From: Streptomyces griseorubiginosus
Lineage (GTDB): Bacteria > Actinomycetota > Actinomycetes > Streptomycetales > Streptomycetaceae
DNA: 44,858 nucleotides
NCBI RefSeq assembly: GCF_017614965.1
Contig: NZ_WVUG01000036.1
Span: 1 to 44,858 of the forward strand
Direction of reading: 5' to 3'
The position numbers and the translations under genes are program-made. This document shows positions 32,473 through 40,885 of the stretch, piece by piece. A model generated the notes under the pieces. The model worked only from the letters and a program-made list of their open reading frames with translations, ran no database searches and was not told the origin of the DNA. Position 1 is the stretch's first letter. Every line of letters starts with the position of its first letter.

Positions 32473-33159
32473 TCAGAGCGCGTCCACGGCGATCACCTTC
32501 CAGCCGTCGGGGGTACGGCTCATCGTCATCCGCACCCGGTTCAGGTCCAGGCGCGAGCCCGAGACCTGGGTGCTCTGCGTGACCTGGTTGACGAAGAGCA
32601 GGACGGTGACCTTGTCCGGTGCCGCCGAGACGACGGAGGCCGCGGTGACCGACGCCTTCACCACCCCGTGGTACTTCTTCGCCGTCGGGCCGACCACACT
32701 CGCCGTCGTCTTCCCGTACTCCTCCCGGAAGTGCCCGGTCAGCAGATCACGCGCCCGGGTGAAGTCGCGGTCCAGATGCCGGTAGTCGTACGACAGCACG
32801 ACCGGCGCCGCCTTGCGCGCGGCCGTCAGAGCCTGCTCCCGGGCGCTCTCGGCACGCCGCTCCTGCCCGTACCGCCAGCCGAGCACCGAGACCGCGACCA
32901 GGCCCATGACCAGGAGGGCGCCGAGCACCGCGGTGAGCAGCCACCGCCGGGACGGGCGGGCCGGCGCCTCGTCCGGCAGGTCTTCGGGTGACGGCTCCGG
33001 CGGGTCCTCCCAGCCGTCCGGGGCCGGCGGGTCGATCGTCAGGGTGCGCCCGGTGAGGGGTTCCTCGGGCTGCTTCGGGTCCTCGACCCGCCGGGTGCGC
33101 TTGGCCGCCGCACGGGCGGCCGCGTTCATCGCCCGGCTGCGGGCTGTCGGGTTCGCCAT
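32473..33159 (-). CDS. Mce-associated membrane protein, last in operon
   Basis: This 228-residue protein has a long basic/Pro-rich cytoplasmic tail (residues 1-72), one membrane helix (RRWLLTAVLGALLVMGLVAV, about 72-95) and an extracytoplasmic alpha-beta domain. That domain holds LSYDYRHLDRDFTRARDLLT, then GHFREEYGKTTA and TVLLFVNQVTQ. The DYRHLDxD motif is characteristic of Mce-associated proteins, which help stabilise Mce transporters. ATG 33159 is seven bases from GAGGAG; the ATG two codons earlier is too close. It follows its paralogue by 41 bases. Confidence 0.85.
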   Translation of the reverse strand: MANPTARSRAMNAAARAAAKRTRRVEDPKQPEEPLTGRTLTIDPPAPDGWEDPPEPSPEDLPDEAPARPSRRWLLTAVLGALLVMGLVAVSVLGWRYGQERRAESAREQALTAARKAAPVVLSYDYRHLDRDFTRARDLLTGHFREEYGKTTASVVGPTAKKYHGVVKASVTAASVVSAAPDKVTVLLFVNQVTQSTQVSGSRLDLNRVRMTMSRTPDGWKVIAVDAL

Positions 33160-33200
33160 CGTCATACTCCTCACTGGTGGTGCGTGACCGGTGGTGCGGG

Positions 33201-33725
33201 TCAGCCCACGAACTCGACGTCGGAGGTCAGCCAGCGCCCGTCCCGGTGGACCAGGTCGAGCTGCAGCCGATAGGTGCGTGCCTCCCCCTTGGGCACGGCC
33301 GTGTTGGTGACCTTGCTGTCGGCGACCACCAGGACGCGGGCCGAGTGCGCGTCGGAGCGGACGATGCCGGCGTCGAAGACCTGCCCCTCGGAGACCGACC
33401 TGTTCTCGGCGACGAGCTTGGTCAGGTCCTGGGTCTGCGCGCTGAACTGCTTCTTGAAGGCGCCGGTGGCGCCCTTGAGCACGTTGGCGCTGTCCCGGTC
33501 GTAGTGCCGGTAGTCGAGCGTGGTGAAGTTCAGCGCGGACTGGCGGGCGGCAGACAGGATGTCCTGGCGCCGCATGTCCTTGTCGTGCTGGTCGTAGAGG
33601 CGCAGACTCAGCCAGAGCGCGGTTGCCGTGGTCAGGAGGGTCGCCACGACGAGACCGACCGTGAGTGCCTTCCCGTTCGCGCCGAGTTCCTTCACGGTCA
33701 GGCCATAGGACCGACGAGCAACCAT
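33201..33725 (-). CDS. Mce-associated membrane protein
   Basis: This 174-residue protein has a short cytoplasmic N-terminus, one membrane helix (about residues 20-42) and an exported domain with FTTLDYRHYDRDSANVLKGA. The segments VRSDAHSARVLVVADSKVTN and LDLVHRDGRWLTSDVEFVG complete the Mce-associated fold. It is the shorter paralogue of the next gene. ATG 33725 has AAAGGAG eight bases upstream, and it overlaps the end of mceF by 28 bases, implying translational coupling to the operon. Confidence 0.85.
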   Translation of the reverse strand: MVARRSYGLTVKELGANGKALTVGLVVATLLTTATALWLSLRLYDQHDKDMRRQDILSAARQSALNFTTLDYRHYDRDSANVLKGATGAFKKQFSAQTQDLTKLVAENRSVSEGQVFDAGIVRSDAHSARVLVVADSKVTNTAVPKGEARTYRLQLDLVHRDGRWLTSDVEFVG

Positions 33726-34975
33726 TGCCACGACTCCTTTCCGAACACCGTCTGCTGTCCGCCCGTCGAGCCGATCTCGACGGGCTTCCCGTCCGGGCCG
33801 GTCGCGGTGCCGGTCTCCGGGTCGTACGGCGTGACGTACGCCGCCTGGTTCGAGCCGCCCGAAGCTGAGCGTGCGCCGGGGGCGTTCTGCGCGCCCCGTA
33901 CCGAGGTCTTGCCGCCGCGCGGAGCGGTGCAGCGCGCGTCGGTGTTCGCCGCGCGCGCACCGGTGTCCGAGGGATCCCGCCGGGCCGTGCCGTATCCCTG
34001 GGTGCACGGCGCCGGGTCGTCGGCGTTCACCACCAGGCCGAAGTGGAAGGTTCCGTCGCCCGGCACGACCGTGTAGCTGCCCGAGACCAACGCCGGGAAG
34101 GTGACGAGTGCCTGCTCGACGCCGGGCAGGTGGGCCAGTGTGACCTGGCCGCCGCTGATCAGGTTGGCCAGCAGGACCGAAAGCTGCGGACCGGTCGACT
34201 TCAGCAGGGAGTTGACCTCCTGCGCGGCCGGCGTGGCATTGCCGATCAGCTTGCGCACGTCCCCGTCGCTTGACTTCAACTGCTGGGTGAGCAGCGCCAG
34301 GTCGTGCGCGAACGACTTGATCGACGAGCCCTGGTCGGCCTGCGTCTTGAGGACCTTCCGGGAGTCCTCGATCAGCGAGATCGTCTGGGGCAGCGAGCCG
34401 GACGCGGACTCGACGAGCGCGTTGCCGGAGTCCACCAGCCGGCTCAGGTCGGGGCCGGTGCCGTTGAAGGCCTTGCCCAACTCGTCGACGGTGACCCGGA
34501 GATCGTTCTTGCCGACGGAGTTCACCAGCCGGTCCAGGCTGAGGACGAGGTCGGTGGTGGGCAGTGGCACCCGGGTGCTGCCCCGCGGGATCGCGCTGCC
34601 GTCGAGGAGGTACGGGCCGTGCGAAGTGCGCGGCTGCAGGTCGACGTACTGCTCACCCACCGCCGAGCGGTTGGCGACCACGGCGAGGGTGTCCGCCGGG
34701 ATGCGCGGCGCGCCGCCCCTGATGTCGAGGGCGACCGACACGCCGTCGTCGCCCGTCAGTCCCAGCGAGCCCACGCGGCCCACCGGCACACCGCGGTAGG
34801 TGACCTCGGCGCCCGGGAAGATGCCCCCGGAGTCGGCGAAGTCGGCCCGCACGGTGTAGCCGCGGTCCAGGAGGCTGTCCAGCAGGCCGGTGTACTGGGC
34901 GCCGACGTACGACACCCCGACAGCGGTGACGGCCGCGAAGGCGAGCAACTGTGCCTTGACGGTACGGGTGATCAC
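33698..34975 (-). CDS. mceF: Mce family protein MceF
   Basis: This 425-residue envelope protein has an N-terminal membrane helix (about residues 8-26) and an MlaD domain (about 38-115) opening YTVRADFADSGGIFPGAEVT, then YRGVPVGRVGSL. A long helical Mce domain with DLRVTVDELGKAFNG and SFAHDLALLTQQL follows. Mce proteins form a hexameric tunnel that carries lipids or sterols across the envelope. The last 90 residues are polar and low in structure. GTG 34975 overlaps the mceE stop in a GTGA tetranucleotide. It is sixth of the six mce genes by position and assigned as MceF. Confidence 0.88.
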   Translation of the reverse strand: MITRTVKAQLLAFAAVTAVGVSYVGAQYTGLLDSLLDRGYTVRADFADSGGIFPGAEVTYRGVPVGRVGSLGLTGDDGVSVALDIRGGAPRIPADTLAVVANRSAVGEQYVDLQPRTSHGPYLLDGSAIPRGSTRVPLPTTDLVLSLDRLVNSVGKNDLRVTVDELGKAFNGTGPDLSRLVDSGNALVESASGSLPQTISLIEDSRKVLKTQADQGSSIKSFAHDLALLTQQLKSSDGDVRKLIGNATPAAQEVNSLLKSTGPQLSVLLANLISGGQVTLAHLPGVEQALVTFPALVSGSYTVVPGDGTFHFGLVVNADDPAPCTQGYGTARRDPSDTGARAANTDARCTAPRGGKTSVRGAQNAPGARSASGGSNQAAYVTPYDPETGTATGPDGKPVEIGSTGGQQTVFGKESWQWLLVGPMA

Positions 34976-36258
34976 GGCTGGACCCCCTTCAGCATCAGCT
35001 CGGCGAGCGCGAGGTCGATCCCCTCGGGTGCGCGGGCGCCGGTGGAGTAGGCGCTTGTGCACACGGGCGGGCACAGCACGTCGCCGCCGCCCGAGGAGGC
35101 CGAGGGGGTCGGCAGGCTTGGCGCGCTCGGCAGCGCGGTCGGTGTGGGGACGCTCGGCAGGTGAGGGACGTCCGGGACGTCCGGGACGTCCGGGAGATCC
35201 GGCACGTCCGGCGTGTCCGGCGGCTGCGAACCGCCCTTGCCCCCGCCGGAGTGGCCGCCCGCCACGTTCCCGTACAGGTCCGCGAGGTCGAGGTCCGCGG
35301 TGAGGTGGAGGTTGACGTAGTCACCCTTGACCGCCTCCGTGGCGTTGCGCGGGAAGGGGTAAGTGGTCAGCAACTCCAGGGAGTTGGGCAGGTCGCTGCC
35401 CGCCTTGTTCAGCTGCTGCAGGATCGGCCGGAGGCTCCTGAGGTTCGCGATCGTGTCGTCGTGCGAGGCCTCGACCACCTTGGTGCCGGTCTCGCCGAGC
35501 TTCGACAGGGCGGTGAGCATCTTCGTCAGGTTGCGCCGCTCGCCGGCCAGGACCTTCAGCGCGGGCGGCATCGTGTCGACGGCCTCGGCAATGGTCTCCT
35601 TCTCCCTGCCGAGCCGCGCCGCGAGCCGGTCAACGGCCTTGATCGCGCGGACGATGTCCGCCTTCTGCTCGTCCAGTCCGCCGACGAACGTGTTCAGCTC
35701 CTTCAGCAGCGACCTGACCCGGTTCTCCCGGCCGTCCAGGGCCTTGTTCAACTCCACGGTGATCGTCTTGAGCTGGGCCACCCCACCGCCGTTGAGCAGC
35801 GCGGACAGCGCGGACAGCACCTCCTCGACCTCCGGGTTGCGGCCGCTGCGGGACAGCGGGATGCGGTCGCCGTCGCGCAGCCGGCCCACGGGGGGCGTGC
35901 CAGTCGGGGCGGCGAGTGCCACGTACTTCTCGCCGAGCAGGCTGGTCTGCCGCAGTTCCGCGACCGCGTTGGCGGGCAGCTTCACCGAGTCGGCGACCCT
36001 CAGCCGTACGCGCGCGTGCCAGCCGTCCAGCTGCACTTTCTCTACCGCGCCCACGGTCACGTCGTCGACCTTCACCGCCGACTGCGGCACCAGGTCCAGG
36101 ACGTCGCGGAAATCGACGGTGACGTGGTACGCGTGCCCGTCGGCGGCGGCACCGCCGGGCAGCGGGACGTCGTACCAGCCGTTGAACTCGCAGCCGGACA
36201 GCAGCAGCGAGCCGACCGCCGCCCAGGTCACGGTTCCCGCCGTGCGTCGTATGCTCAT
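34972..36258 (-). CDS. mceE: Mce family lipoprotein MceE
   Basis: This 428-residue Mce protein is the lipoprotein member of the set. The lipobox LLLSGC (Cys23) follows RRTAGTVTWAAVGS. An MlaD domain (about 38-115) opens YHVTVDFRDVLDLVPQSAVK and VDDVTVGAV, and a helical Mce domain follows with RSLLKELNTFVGGLDEQKAD. The C-terminus is a Pro-Asp-Val repeat tail encoded by a 9-base tandem array. MceE lipoproteins are thought to anchor the complex at the outer face. ATG 36258 overlaps the mceD stop by ATGA. Confidence 0.88.
   Translation of the reverse strand: MSIRRTAGTVTWAAVGSLLLSGCEFNGWYDVPLPGGAAADGHAYHVTVDFRDVLDLVPQSAVKVDDVTVGAVEKVQLDGWHARVRLRVADSVKLPANAVAELRQTSLLGEKYVALAAPTGTPPVGRLRDGDRIPLSRSGRNPEVEEVLSALSALLNGGGVAQLKTITVELNKALDGRENRVRSLLKELNTFVGGLDEQKADIVRAIKAVDRLAARLGREKETIAEAVDTMPPALKVLAGERRNLTKMLTALSKLGETGTKVVEASHDDTIANLRSLRPILQQLNKAGSDLPNSLELLTTYPFPRNATEAVKGDYVNLHLTADLDLADLYGNVAGGHSGGGKGGSQPPDTPDVPDLPDVPDVPDVPHLPSVPTPTALPSAPSLPTPSASSGGGDVLCPPVCTSAYSTGARAPEGIDLALAELMLKGVQP
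35165..35218 (-). repeat. Six 9-base tandem units within mceE
   Basis: Three exact GGGACGTCC units are followed by GGGAGATCC, GGCACGTCC and GGCGTGTCC. They encode Pro-Asp-Val/Leu triplets in the MceE tail. In-frame slippage would change tail length. Confidence 0.9.
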
Positions 36259-37373
36259 GCGCTCGCCCCCAGGATCCCGCCGAGCGTCCTGTCGGTCGTC
36301 CCCGTCACCGCGCTGCCCTGCGTGGGAAGTTCGGGCAGGGAGTCGAAGAGTTTCGTCAACTCCTTGCAGTCGGGGTTCTTGCCGCCTTCGTCGCCCGTCG
36401 TCCTGAGCAGGGAGCACAGGAGCGAGGCCGGATCCTGGGCCTGCTGGGCGTTGTTGCGGGTGTCGAGGGTGCCGGAGGACGGGTTGTAGGCGTTGTTCAG
36501 GTTGGACAGACCGACGGGTGCGACCGTCAACAGCTCGTTCAGCGCGGCGCGTTGGGTGATGAGCACCTTGGTCACCTTGCTGAGGCCCTTCACGTCCGAG
36601 GTCAGCGACTTCTTGTTCTTCTTCACGAAAGCGGACACGTCACCCAGCGCCGTGGCGAGGTTCGCGAGCGCCGCCGCGAGGTCCTTGCGCTCGCCCGAGA
36701 GCTGCTCGGCGACCGTGGCGAGGCTGGTGTTGAACGAGCGCACGCTCTTGTCGTCAGCCGCCAGTGCCGCCGTGAACACCTGCAGGTTCCGTACCGTGCC
36801 GAACAGGTCCCTGCGGCCGTCGGACAGTGTGGTGACCGCCTGCGAGAGGTCCTGGACCGTCTGGTTGAGGTTCTCGCCCTGCCCGTCGAGGTTGTCGGCA
36901 CTGACCCCGAGCAGCCGCGACAGGGAGCCGTCCTTGTTGGCGCCCTTGGGACCGAGGGCGTCCGCCGTGGTGTGCAGGCTGTCGAAGACGCGGTCCAGTT
37001 CCACGGGTACGGCGGTGCGCTTCGCAGGGATGACGGCGCCGTCGCGCAGGACCGGGCCCTTCCGGTACACCGGCAGCAGTTGTACGTAACGGTCGCTGAC
37101 CACCGAGGAGTTGATGATCGCGGCCTTCGCGTCGGCGGGGACCTTGCGCCCTTCGTCGTACTCGAACTCGACGCGCACCCGGCCGCCCTCGGGAGTGATC
37201 TTCTCGACCTCGCCGATGCGCACACCGAGGACACGGACGTCCGAGCCGGGGTAGATGCCGATGGTGCGCGGGAAGTACGCGGTGACGTGGATCTTCCCCG
37301 GGCGAGGCCACAGTGCGTAGGTGAGCGCGGCGATCAGCGCCACTACGGTGACCAGAGCCAGGTTCCTCCTCAC
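36255..37373 (-). CDS. mceD: Mce family protein MceD
   Basis: This 372-residue protein has a single membrane helix (NLALVTVVALIAALTYALWP, about residues 4-23) and an MlaD domain (about 28-105) with YFPRTIGIYPGSDVRVLGVR. A helical domain follows with VRNLQVFTAALAADDKSVRS and SFNTSLATVAEQLSGERKDL. It forms part of the Mce tunnel. The GTG start overlaps the mceC stop in GTGA, and its own stop overlaps mceE, so translation is coupled along the operon. Confidence 0.88.
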   Translation of the reverse strand: MRRNLALVTVVALIAALTYALWPRPGKIHVTAYFPRTIGIYPGSDVRVLGVRIGEVEKITPEGGRVRVEFEYDEGRKVPADAKAAIINSSVVSDRYVQLLPVYRKGPVLRDGAVIPAKRTAVPVELDRVFDSLHTTADALGPKGANKDGSLSRLLGVSADNLDGQGENLNQTVQDLSQAVTTLSDGRRDLFGTVRNLQVFTAALAADDKSVRSFNTSLATVAEQLSGERKDLAAALANLATALGDVSAFVKKNKKSLTSDVKGLSKVTKVLITQRAALNELLTVAPVGLSNLNNAYNPSSGTLDTRNNAQQAQDPASLLCSLLRTTGDEGGKNPDCKELTKLFDSLPELPTQGSAVTGTTDRTLGGILGASA

Positions 37374-38617
37374 TGCCCGCCTCCCGTCTTGGGGACCACC
37401 GGAGCGGCGACGAGGTTCTGAACGTAGGAGTCGAACCAGCGGCCGTTTCCGAGGGTGTTGGTGAAGACCCGGACGTAGGGCGCGAGCAGCTTCACGCTGC
37501 GGTCCAGGCTGGACTGGTTGCGTTCGAGCATCTGCACCACGCGGTTCAGGCCCCTGAGGGCGGGCCCGATCTCCTTGTCGTTGTCGTCGACCAGACCGGA
37601 GAGCTCGATGCCGAGCGTGGCCGAGGTCTTCAGCAGCTTGTGGATCGCCGTACGGCGCTTGCTGATCTCCTTGAACAGGCTGTTGCCGTCCTTGACGAGG
37701 GCGATGAAGTCCTTGGAGCGGTCGGCCAGTACACCGGTGGTGCCGTTGGCGTGGTCGAGGAGTTCACCGAGGGCCTTATCGCGCGAGGCCACCGTGCGGG
37801 AGATCCGCGACAGGCCCTTGATGGAGGCGCGTACCTCAGCGGGCGAGTCCTGGAAGGTGGCGGAGATGGTGTCCAGGGCCTTCGCCAGCTGCTCGGTGTC
37901 GACCTTCTCCGAGGTGGTGGTGAGGTCGCTGAAGGCCTGCACGACGTCGTAGGCCGCCACCGTGCGCCGCAGCGGGATCTCGCTGCCGGGGCTCAACCGG
38001 CCCGGCCCCTTCGGCTGCAGGGCCAGGTACTTCGCGCCGAGGATCGTCTTGACCCGGATCGACGCACCGGTCTGCGTGCCGAAAGCCGGGTCACCCTTGA
38101 CCTTGAAGGTCACCTTGACGTGGTCGCCGTCCAGGTCGACGTCCTCGACCCTGCCGACCTTCACCCCGGCGATCCGCACCTCGTCGCCGGGTTTGAGACC
38201 GCCGGCTTCCGAGAAGGCCGCGCTGTACGTCTTTCCGCCACCGATGAAGGGGAGGCTGTCGGCGTTGAACGCGGCCACCGTCAGCAGCGCGAGGACGGTG
38301 AGGCCCACGGCACCGATGACCACCGGGTTGTGCTCGCGGAAGGGGATCAGGCGGGGGCGCCGGAGCCGGATGCGCGGGAGCCTGGGCGGCTCGATGCGGA
38401 CCTTCATCATCGGCTGAGGCTTCGGCTGCGGCTTGCCGGGGCGTGGTGCTCGCCGGGGAAGCCGTGGCCTGGGCAGCTTAGGCGGGTCGATTCGAACTCT
38501 CATCAGAGGTTCCGGTGTGCTGCGGCGAGGTGCCCGACGGGGGAGCCGCAAGGTCGGCAGCTTCGGCGGGTCGATGCGGACCTTCATCAGGGGTTCGGGG
38601 CGCTGCTTGCGCGTCAC
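37370..38617 (-). CDS. mceC: Mce family protein MceC with triplicated N-terminal repeat
   Basis: This 415-residue Mce protein begins with about 90 residues of cytoplasmic sequence made of three Pro/Lys/Arg-rich repeats of about 28 residues (KVRIDPPKLP, then RLPRRAPR). A membrane helix (PVVIGAVGLTVLALLTVAAF, about 98-117), an MlaD domain (YSAAFSEAGGLKPGDEVRIA, GVKVGRVEDV) and a helical Mce domain follow. Mce proteins normally have only a short cytoplasmic N-terminus. GTG 38617 gives the GTGA overlap with the mceB stop seen at other junctions; GTG 38626 would add three residues. A role for the basic tail in binding the ATPase, lipids or DNA is open. Confidence 0.85.
   Translation of the reverse strand: MTRKQRPEPLMKVRIDPPKLPTLRLPRRAPRRSTPEPLMRVRIDPPKLPRPRLPRRAPRPGKPQPKPQPMMKVRIEPPRLPRIRLRRPRLIPFREHNPVVIGAVGLTVLALLTVAAFNADSLPFIGGGKTYSAAFSEAGGLKPGDEVRIAGVKVGRVEDVDLDGDHVKVTFKVKGDPAFGTQTGASIRVKTILGAKYLALQPKGPGRLSPGSEIPLRRTVAAYDVVQAFSDLTTTSEKVDTEQLAKALDTISATFQDSPAEVRASIKGLSRISRTVASRDKALGELLDHANGTTGVLADRSKDFIALVKDGNSLFKEISKRRTAIHKLLKTSATLGIELSGLVDDNDKEIGPALRGLNRVVQMLERNQSSLDRSVKLLAPYVRVFTNTLGNGRWFDSYVQNLVAAPVVPKTGGGQ
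38342..38599 (-). repeat. Three repeats in the mceC 5' end
   Basis: Units cover residues about 7-34, 35-62 and 67-92 of MceC. The first two share an exact 84-base period, and the third is diverged (PQPMMKVRIEPPRLPRIRLR). All are strongly basic and proline-rich. Confidence 0.88.
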
Positions 38618-39651
38618 GATCCGCACCTCGCCTTCGCCACGTGCATGTCGGGGCTCAGTACCTGCTTCGTCTTCGGCAGCACGATCCGGCCGTCGAAGTC
38701 ACAGAGATAGAAGTTGAACCACGAGCCGTACGACGCGGTCCCCGTCAGTGCGTTGAGCTTGTTCGGCAGCCGCTTCAGCACGCCCTCCACGGTCTTCTCG
38801 TTGTCGTTCAACGTCCCGGTGAGACCGGTCAGTTGGGCGATGTCGTCCTTCAGCGGCGGCCGCGCGTCCGTCAGCAGCCCCGAGGTGGCGTCCGTCAGGT
38901 CGCCGATGTTCACCAGCGACTTGCCGATCGGCTTGCGGTCGGCGGACAGTCCGGAGATCACCCGCCGCAGCTGCTTGAGCAGCCCGGAGAAGCGGGTGCC
39001 GCGCTTGTCCAGAGTCCCCAGCACGGTGTTGAGGTTGTCGATCACCGAGCCGATCAGCTTGTCGCGGTCGGCGAGTGTCGTGGTGAGTGAAGCCGTGTGC
39101 ACCAGAAGGCTGTTGACGGTCCCGCCCTCGCCCTGCAGCGTCTTGATGATCTCGGTGGCGAGCTGGTTGACGTCCTGCGGGCTGAGCGCGGCGAACAGCG
39201 GTTTGAAGCCGTTCAGCAGGGCGTTGAGGTCCAGCGCGGGCTGCGTGCGCTTCAGCGGGATGGTGGCCCCGGGCCTCAGCCGGGCGCCGTCGCCCGCGCC
39301 CTCGGTCAGGGCGACGTACCGCTGTCCGACCAGGTTGCGGTAGCGGATGACCGCATGGGTGCTGGTGAGCAGCGGCCGCTCCGCGCCGACGGTGAAGGTG
39401 ATCTCCGCCAGCGTCCGGTCCTTGATCCGGATGCCCTCGACCTCGCCGACCCGCACCCCGGCGACCCGGATGTCGTCGCCCTTCTCCAGGCCGGTGACAT
39501 CGCTGAAGACGGCACGGTAGGTGTGCTCGGGAGTGAAGGAGACGTTGACGATGGTGGCGGCCAGCAGGGCCGTCGCCGCGATCGTGACCAGCGCGAAGAC
39601 GCTGAACTTGACGAGGGCAGCCGTGGTCTGCCGGGCCGGGGTGGTCCTCAT
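38614..39651 (-). CDS. mceB: Mce family protein MceB
   Basis: This 345-residue protein has a membrane helix at about residues 14-36 and an MlaD domain starting YRAVFSDVTGLEKGDDIRVA, then GVRVGEVEGIR. The helical Mce domain contains LNGFKPLFAALSPQDVNQLA, a segment typical of MceB. It ends with a short Cys-containing tail (NFYLCDFDGR, then AKARCGS), which may form a disulphide. ATG 39651 overlaps the mceA stop by ATGA. Confidence 0.88.
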   Translation of the reverse strand: MRTTPARQTTAALVKFSVFALVTIAATALLAATIVNVSFTPEHTYRAVFSDVTGLEKGDDIRVAGVRVGEVEGIRIKDRTLAEITFTVGAERPLLTSTHAVIRYRNLVGQRYVALTEGAGDGARLRPGATIPLKRTQPALDLNALLNGFKPLFAALSPQDVNQLATEIIKTLQGEGGTVNSLLVHTASLTTTLADRDKLIGSVIDNLNTVLGTLDKRGTRFSGLLKQLRRVISGLSADRKPIGKSLVNIGDLTDATSGLLTDARPPLKDDIAQLTGLTGTLNDNEKTVEGVLKRLPNKLNALTGTASYGSWFNFYLCDFDGRIVLPKTKQVLSPDMHVAKARCGS

Positions 39652-40880
39652 GCCACACTCACCGCCGTCCCCCGCGCCATCGGCCCGAACAGCAGCGTCG
39701 CGACCGGCGGCACCTCGTCGGCCGGCACGCCCATCACCGGCGACACCAGCGATCCGACGGCCCGCTGCTCGGCCCGGGTGGCGGAGACGCCGGGCAGGGA
39801 CGAAGTCCCTTGTTTCGAGCCGTCGTTGAGGTGCGTTCCGGGGGACGGCACCTGCGGGCTGGGCAGATCACGGCAGTTCGGCCCCGAGTGCTCGCCGTAG
39901 TGCGGCTCCTCCCCGGGCTGGTAGGCGCCCTGCTGCCGTACGACTTCGAGCGTGATGTGCATCCTGCCGCCTTGGAAGGCCTGATCGGAGGCCTGTTCCT
40001 CGTGGGCCAGGCCGGCCAGGAGGCACGGGTACTCGGGGGAGTAGCGGGCGAAGAGCTCCAGGGTGGGGCGGGAGACCCGGCCGAGGGTGATCAGCCGGTC
40101 GCCGTTCGCGTCGAGGAAGCCGTCCGCGGTGTCCGCGACCGTCGCCGTCGTGGTGAGCGCGCTCGCGAGCCGGTCCCGCTCCTCGACCAGGGTGCGGCTG
40201 GTGGTGAGGGTGTCGCGCAGGATCTCCATCAAGTCGGGGGCCGCATCGCCGTACACCTCGGCGACGTCGGCCAGACGGGCGAAGTCCTCGGTGAGGGACG
40301 GCAGATGGGGATTGAGGCGGTGCAGATAGGCCTCCACGCGGGTGAGGTTGTCGCCGATCCGGTCGCCGCGGCCCTCGAGGGCGGTGGCGAAGGCGGAGAG
40401 CGTGGCGTTGAGCTTGCCGGGCTGCACGGTCCGCAGCAGCGGCAGCAGGTCGTTCATCAGCTGCTGCACCTCGATGCCGACGCGGGTGCGGTCCTGGGGG
40501 ATGACGTCGCCGGCGCGAATAGGCCGGGCCGAGGTGTGCGCGGGCGCGACCAGGTCGACGTACTTCTCGCCGAACAGCGTCTTCGGCAGCAGGCGTGCCC
40601 GCACGTCGGAGGGGATGTCGGCGACGTACTGGGGCTTGAGCGCGATGTCGAGCGTCGCCTTCGTCCCGTCGGCGCGCACCGAGCGCACCTCGCCGACCAG
40701 CAGGCCGCGCAGCTTGACGTCGGCGCGCGGGTCGAGTTGGTTGCCGAGGCTGTCGGCCTCCAGCTTGATCCGCACGACCGGGGTGAACGCCTGCTGGTAC
40801 ACCGCGACGGACAGCGACAGCAGCAGGGCGAGGACGGCAAGGAACACCAGGCCGTACAACCGCAGTCTCAGTACCCTCAT
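39648..40880 (-). CDS. mceA: Mce family protein MceA
   Basis: This 410-residue first Mce protein has a membrane helix (LYGLVFLAVLALLLSLSVAV, about residues 8-27) and an MlaD domain opening VVRIKLEADSLGNQLDPRAD, then VKLRGLLVGEVRSV. It continues with FGEKYVDLVAP and a helical domain with LQTL-type heptads (LTRVEAYLHRLNPHLPSLTE). The C-terminus is a polar tail. ATG 40880 follows GGTGAG that also contains the permease stop, so the gene is coupled to the upstream permease gene. Confidence 0.88.
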   Translation of the reverse strand: MRVLRLRLYGLVFLAVLALLLSLSVAVYQQAFTPVVRIKLEADSLGNQLDPRADVKLRGLLVGEVRSVRADGTKATLDIALKPQYVADIPSDVRARLLPKTLFGEKYVDLVAPAHTSARPIRAGDVIPQDRTRVGIEVQQLMNDLLPLLRTVQPGKLNATLSAFATALEGRGDRIGDNLTRVEAYLHRLNPHLPSLTEDFARLADVAEVYGDAAPDLMEILRDTLTTSRTLVEERDRLASALTTTATVADTADGFLDANGDRLITLGRVSRPTLELFARYSPEYPCLLAGLAHEEQASDQAFQGGRMHITLEVVRQQGAYQPGEEPHYGEHSGPNCRDLPSPQVPSPGTHLNDGSKQGTSSLPGVSATRAEQRAVGSLVSPVMGVPADEVPPVATLLFGPMARGTAVSVA

Positions 40881-40885
40881 TCGGC

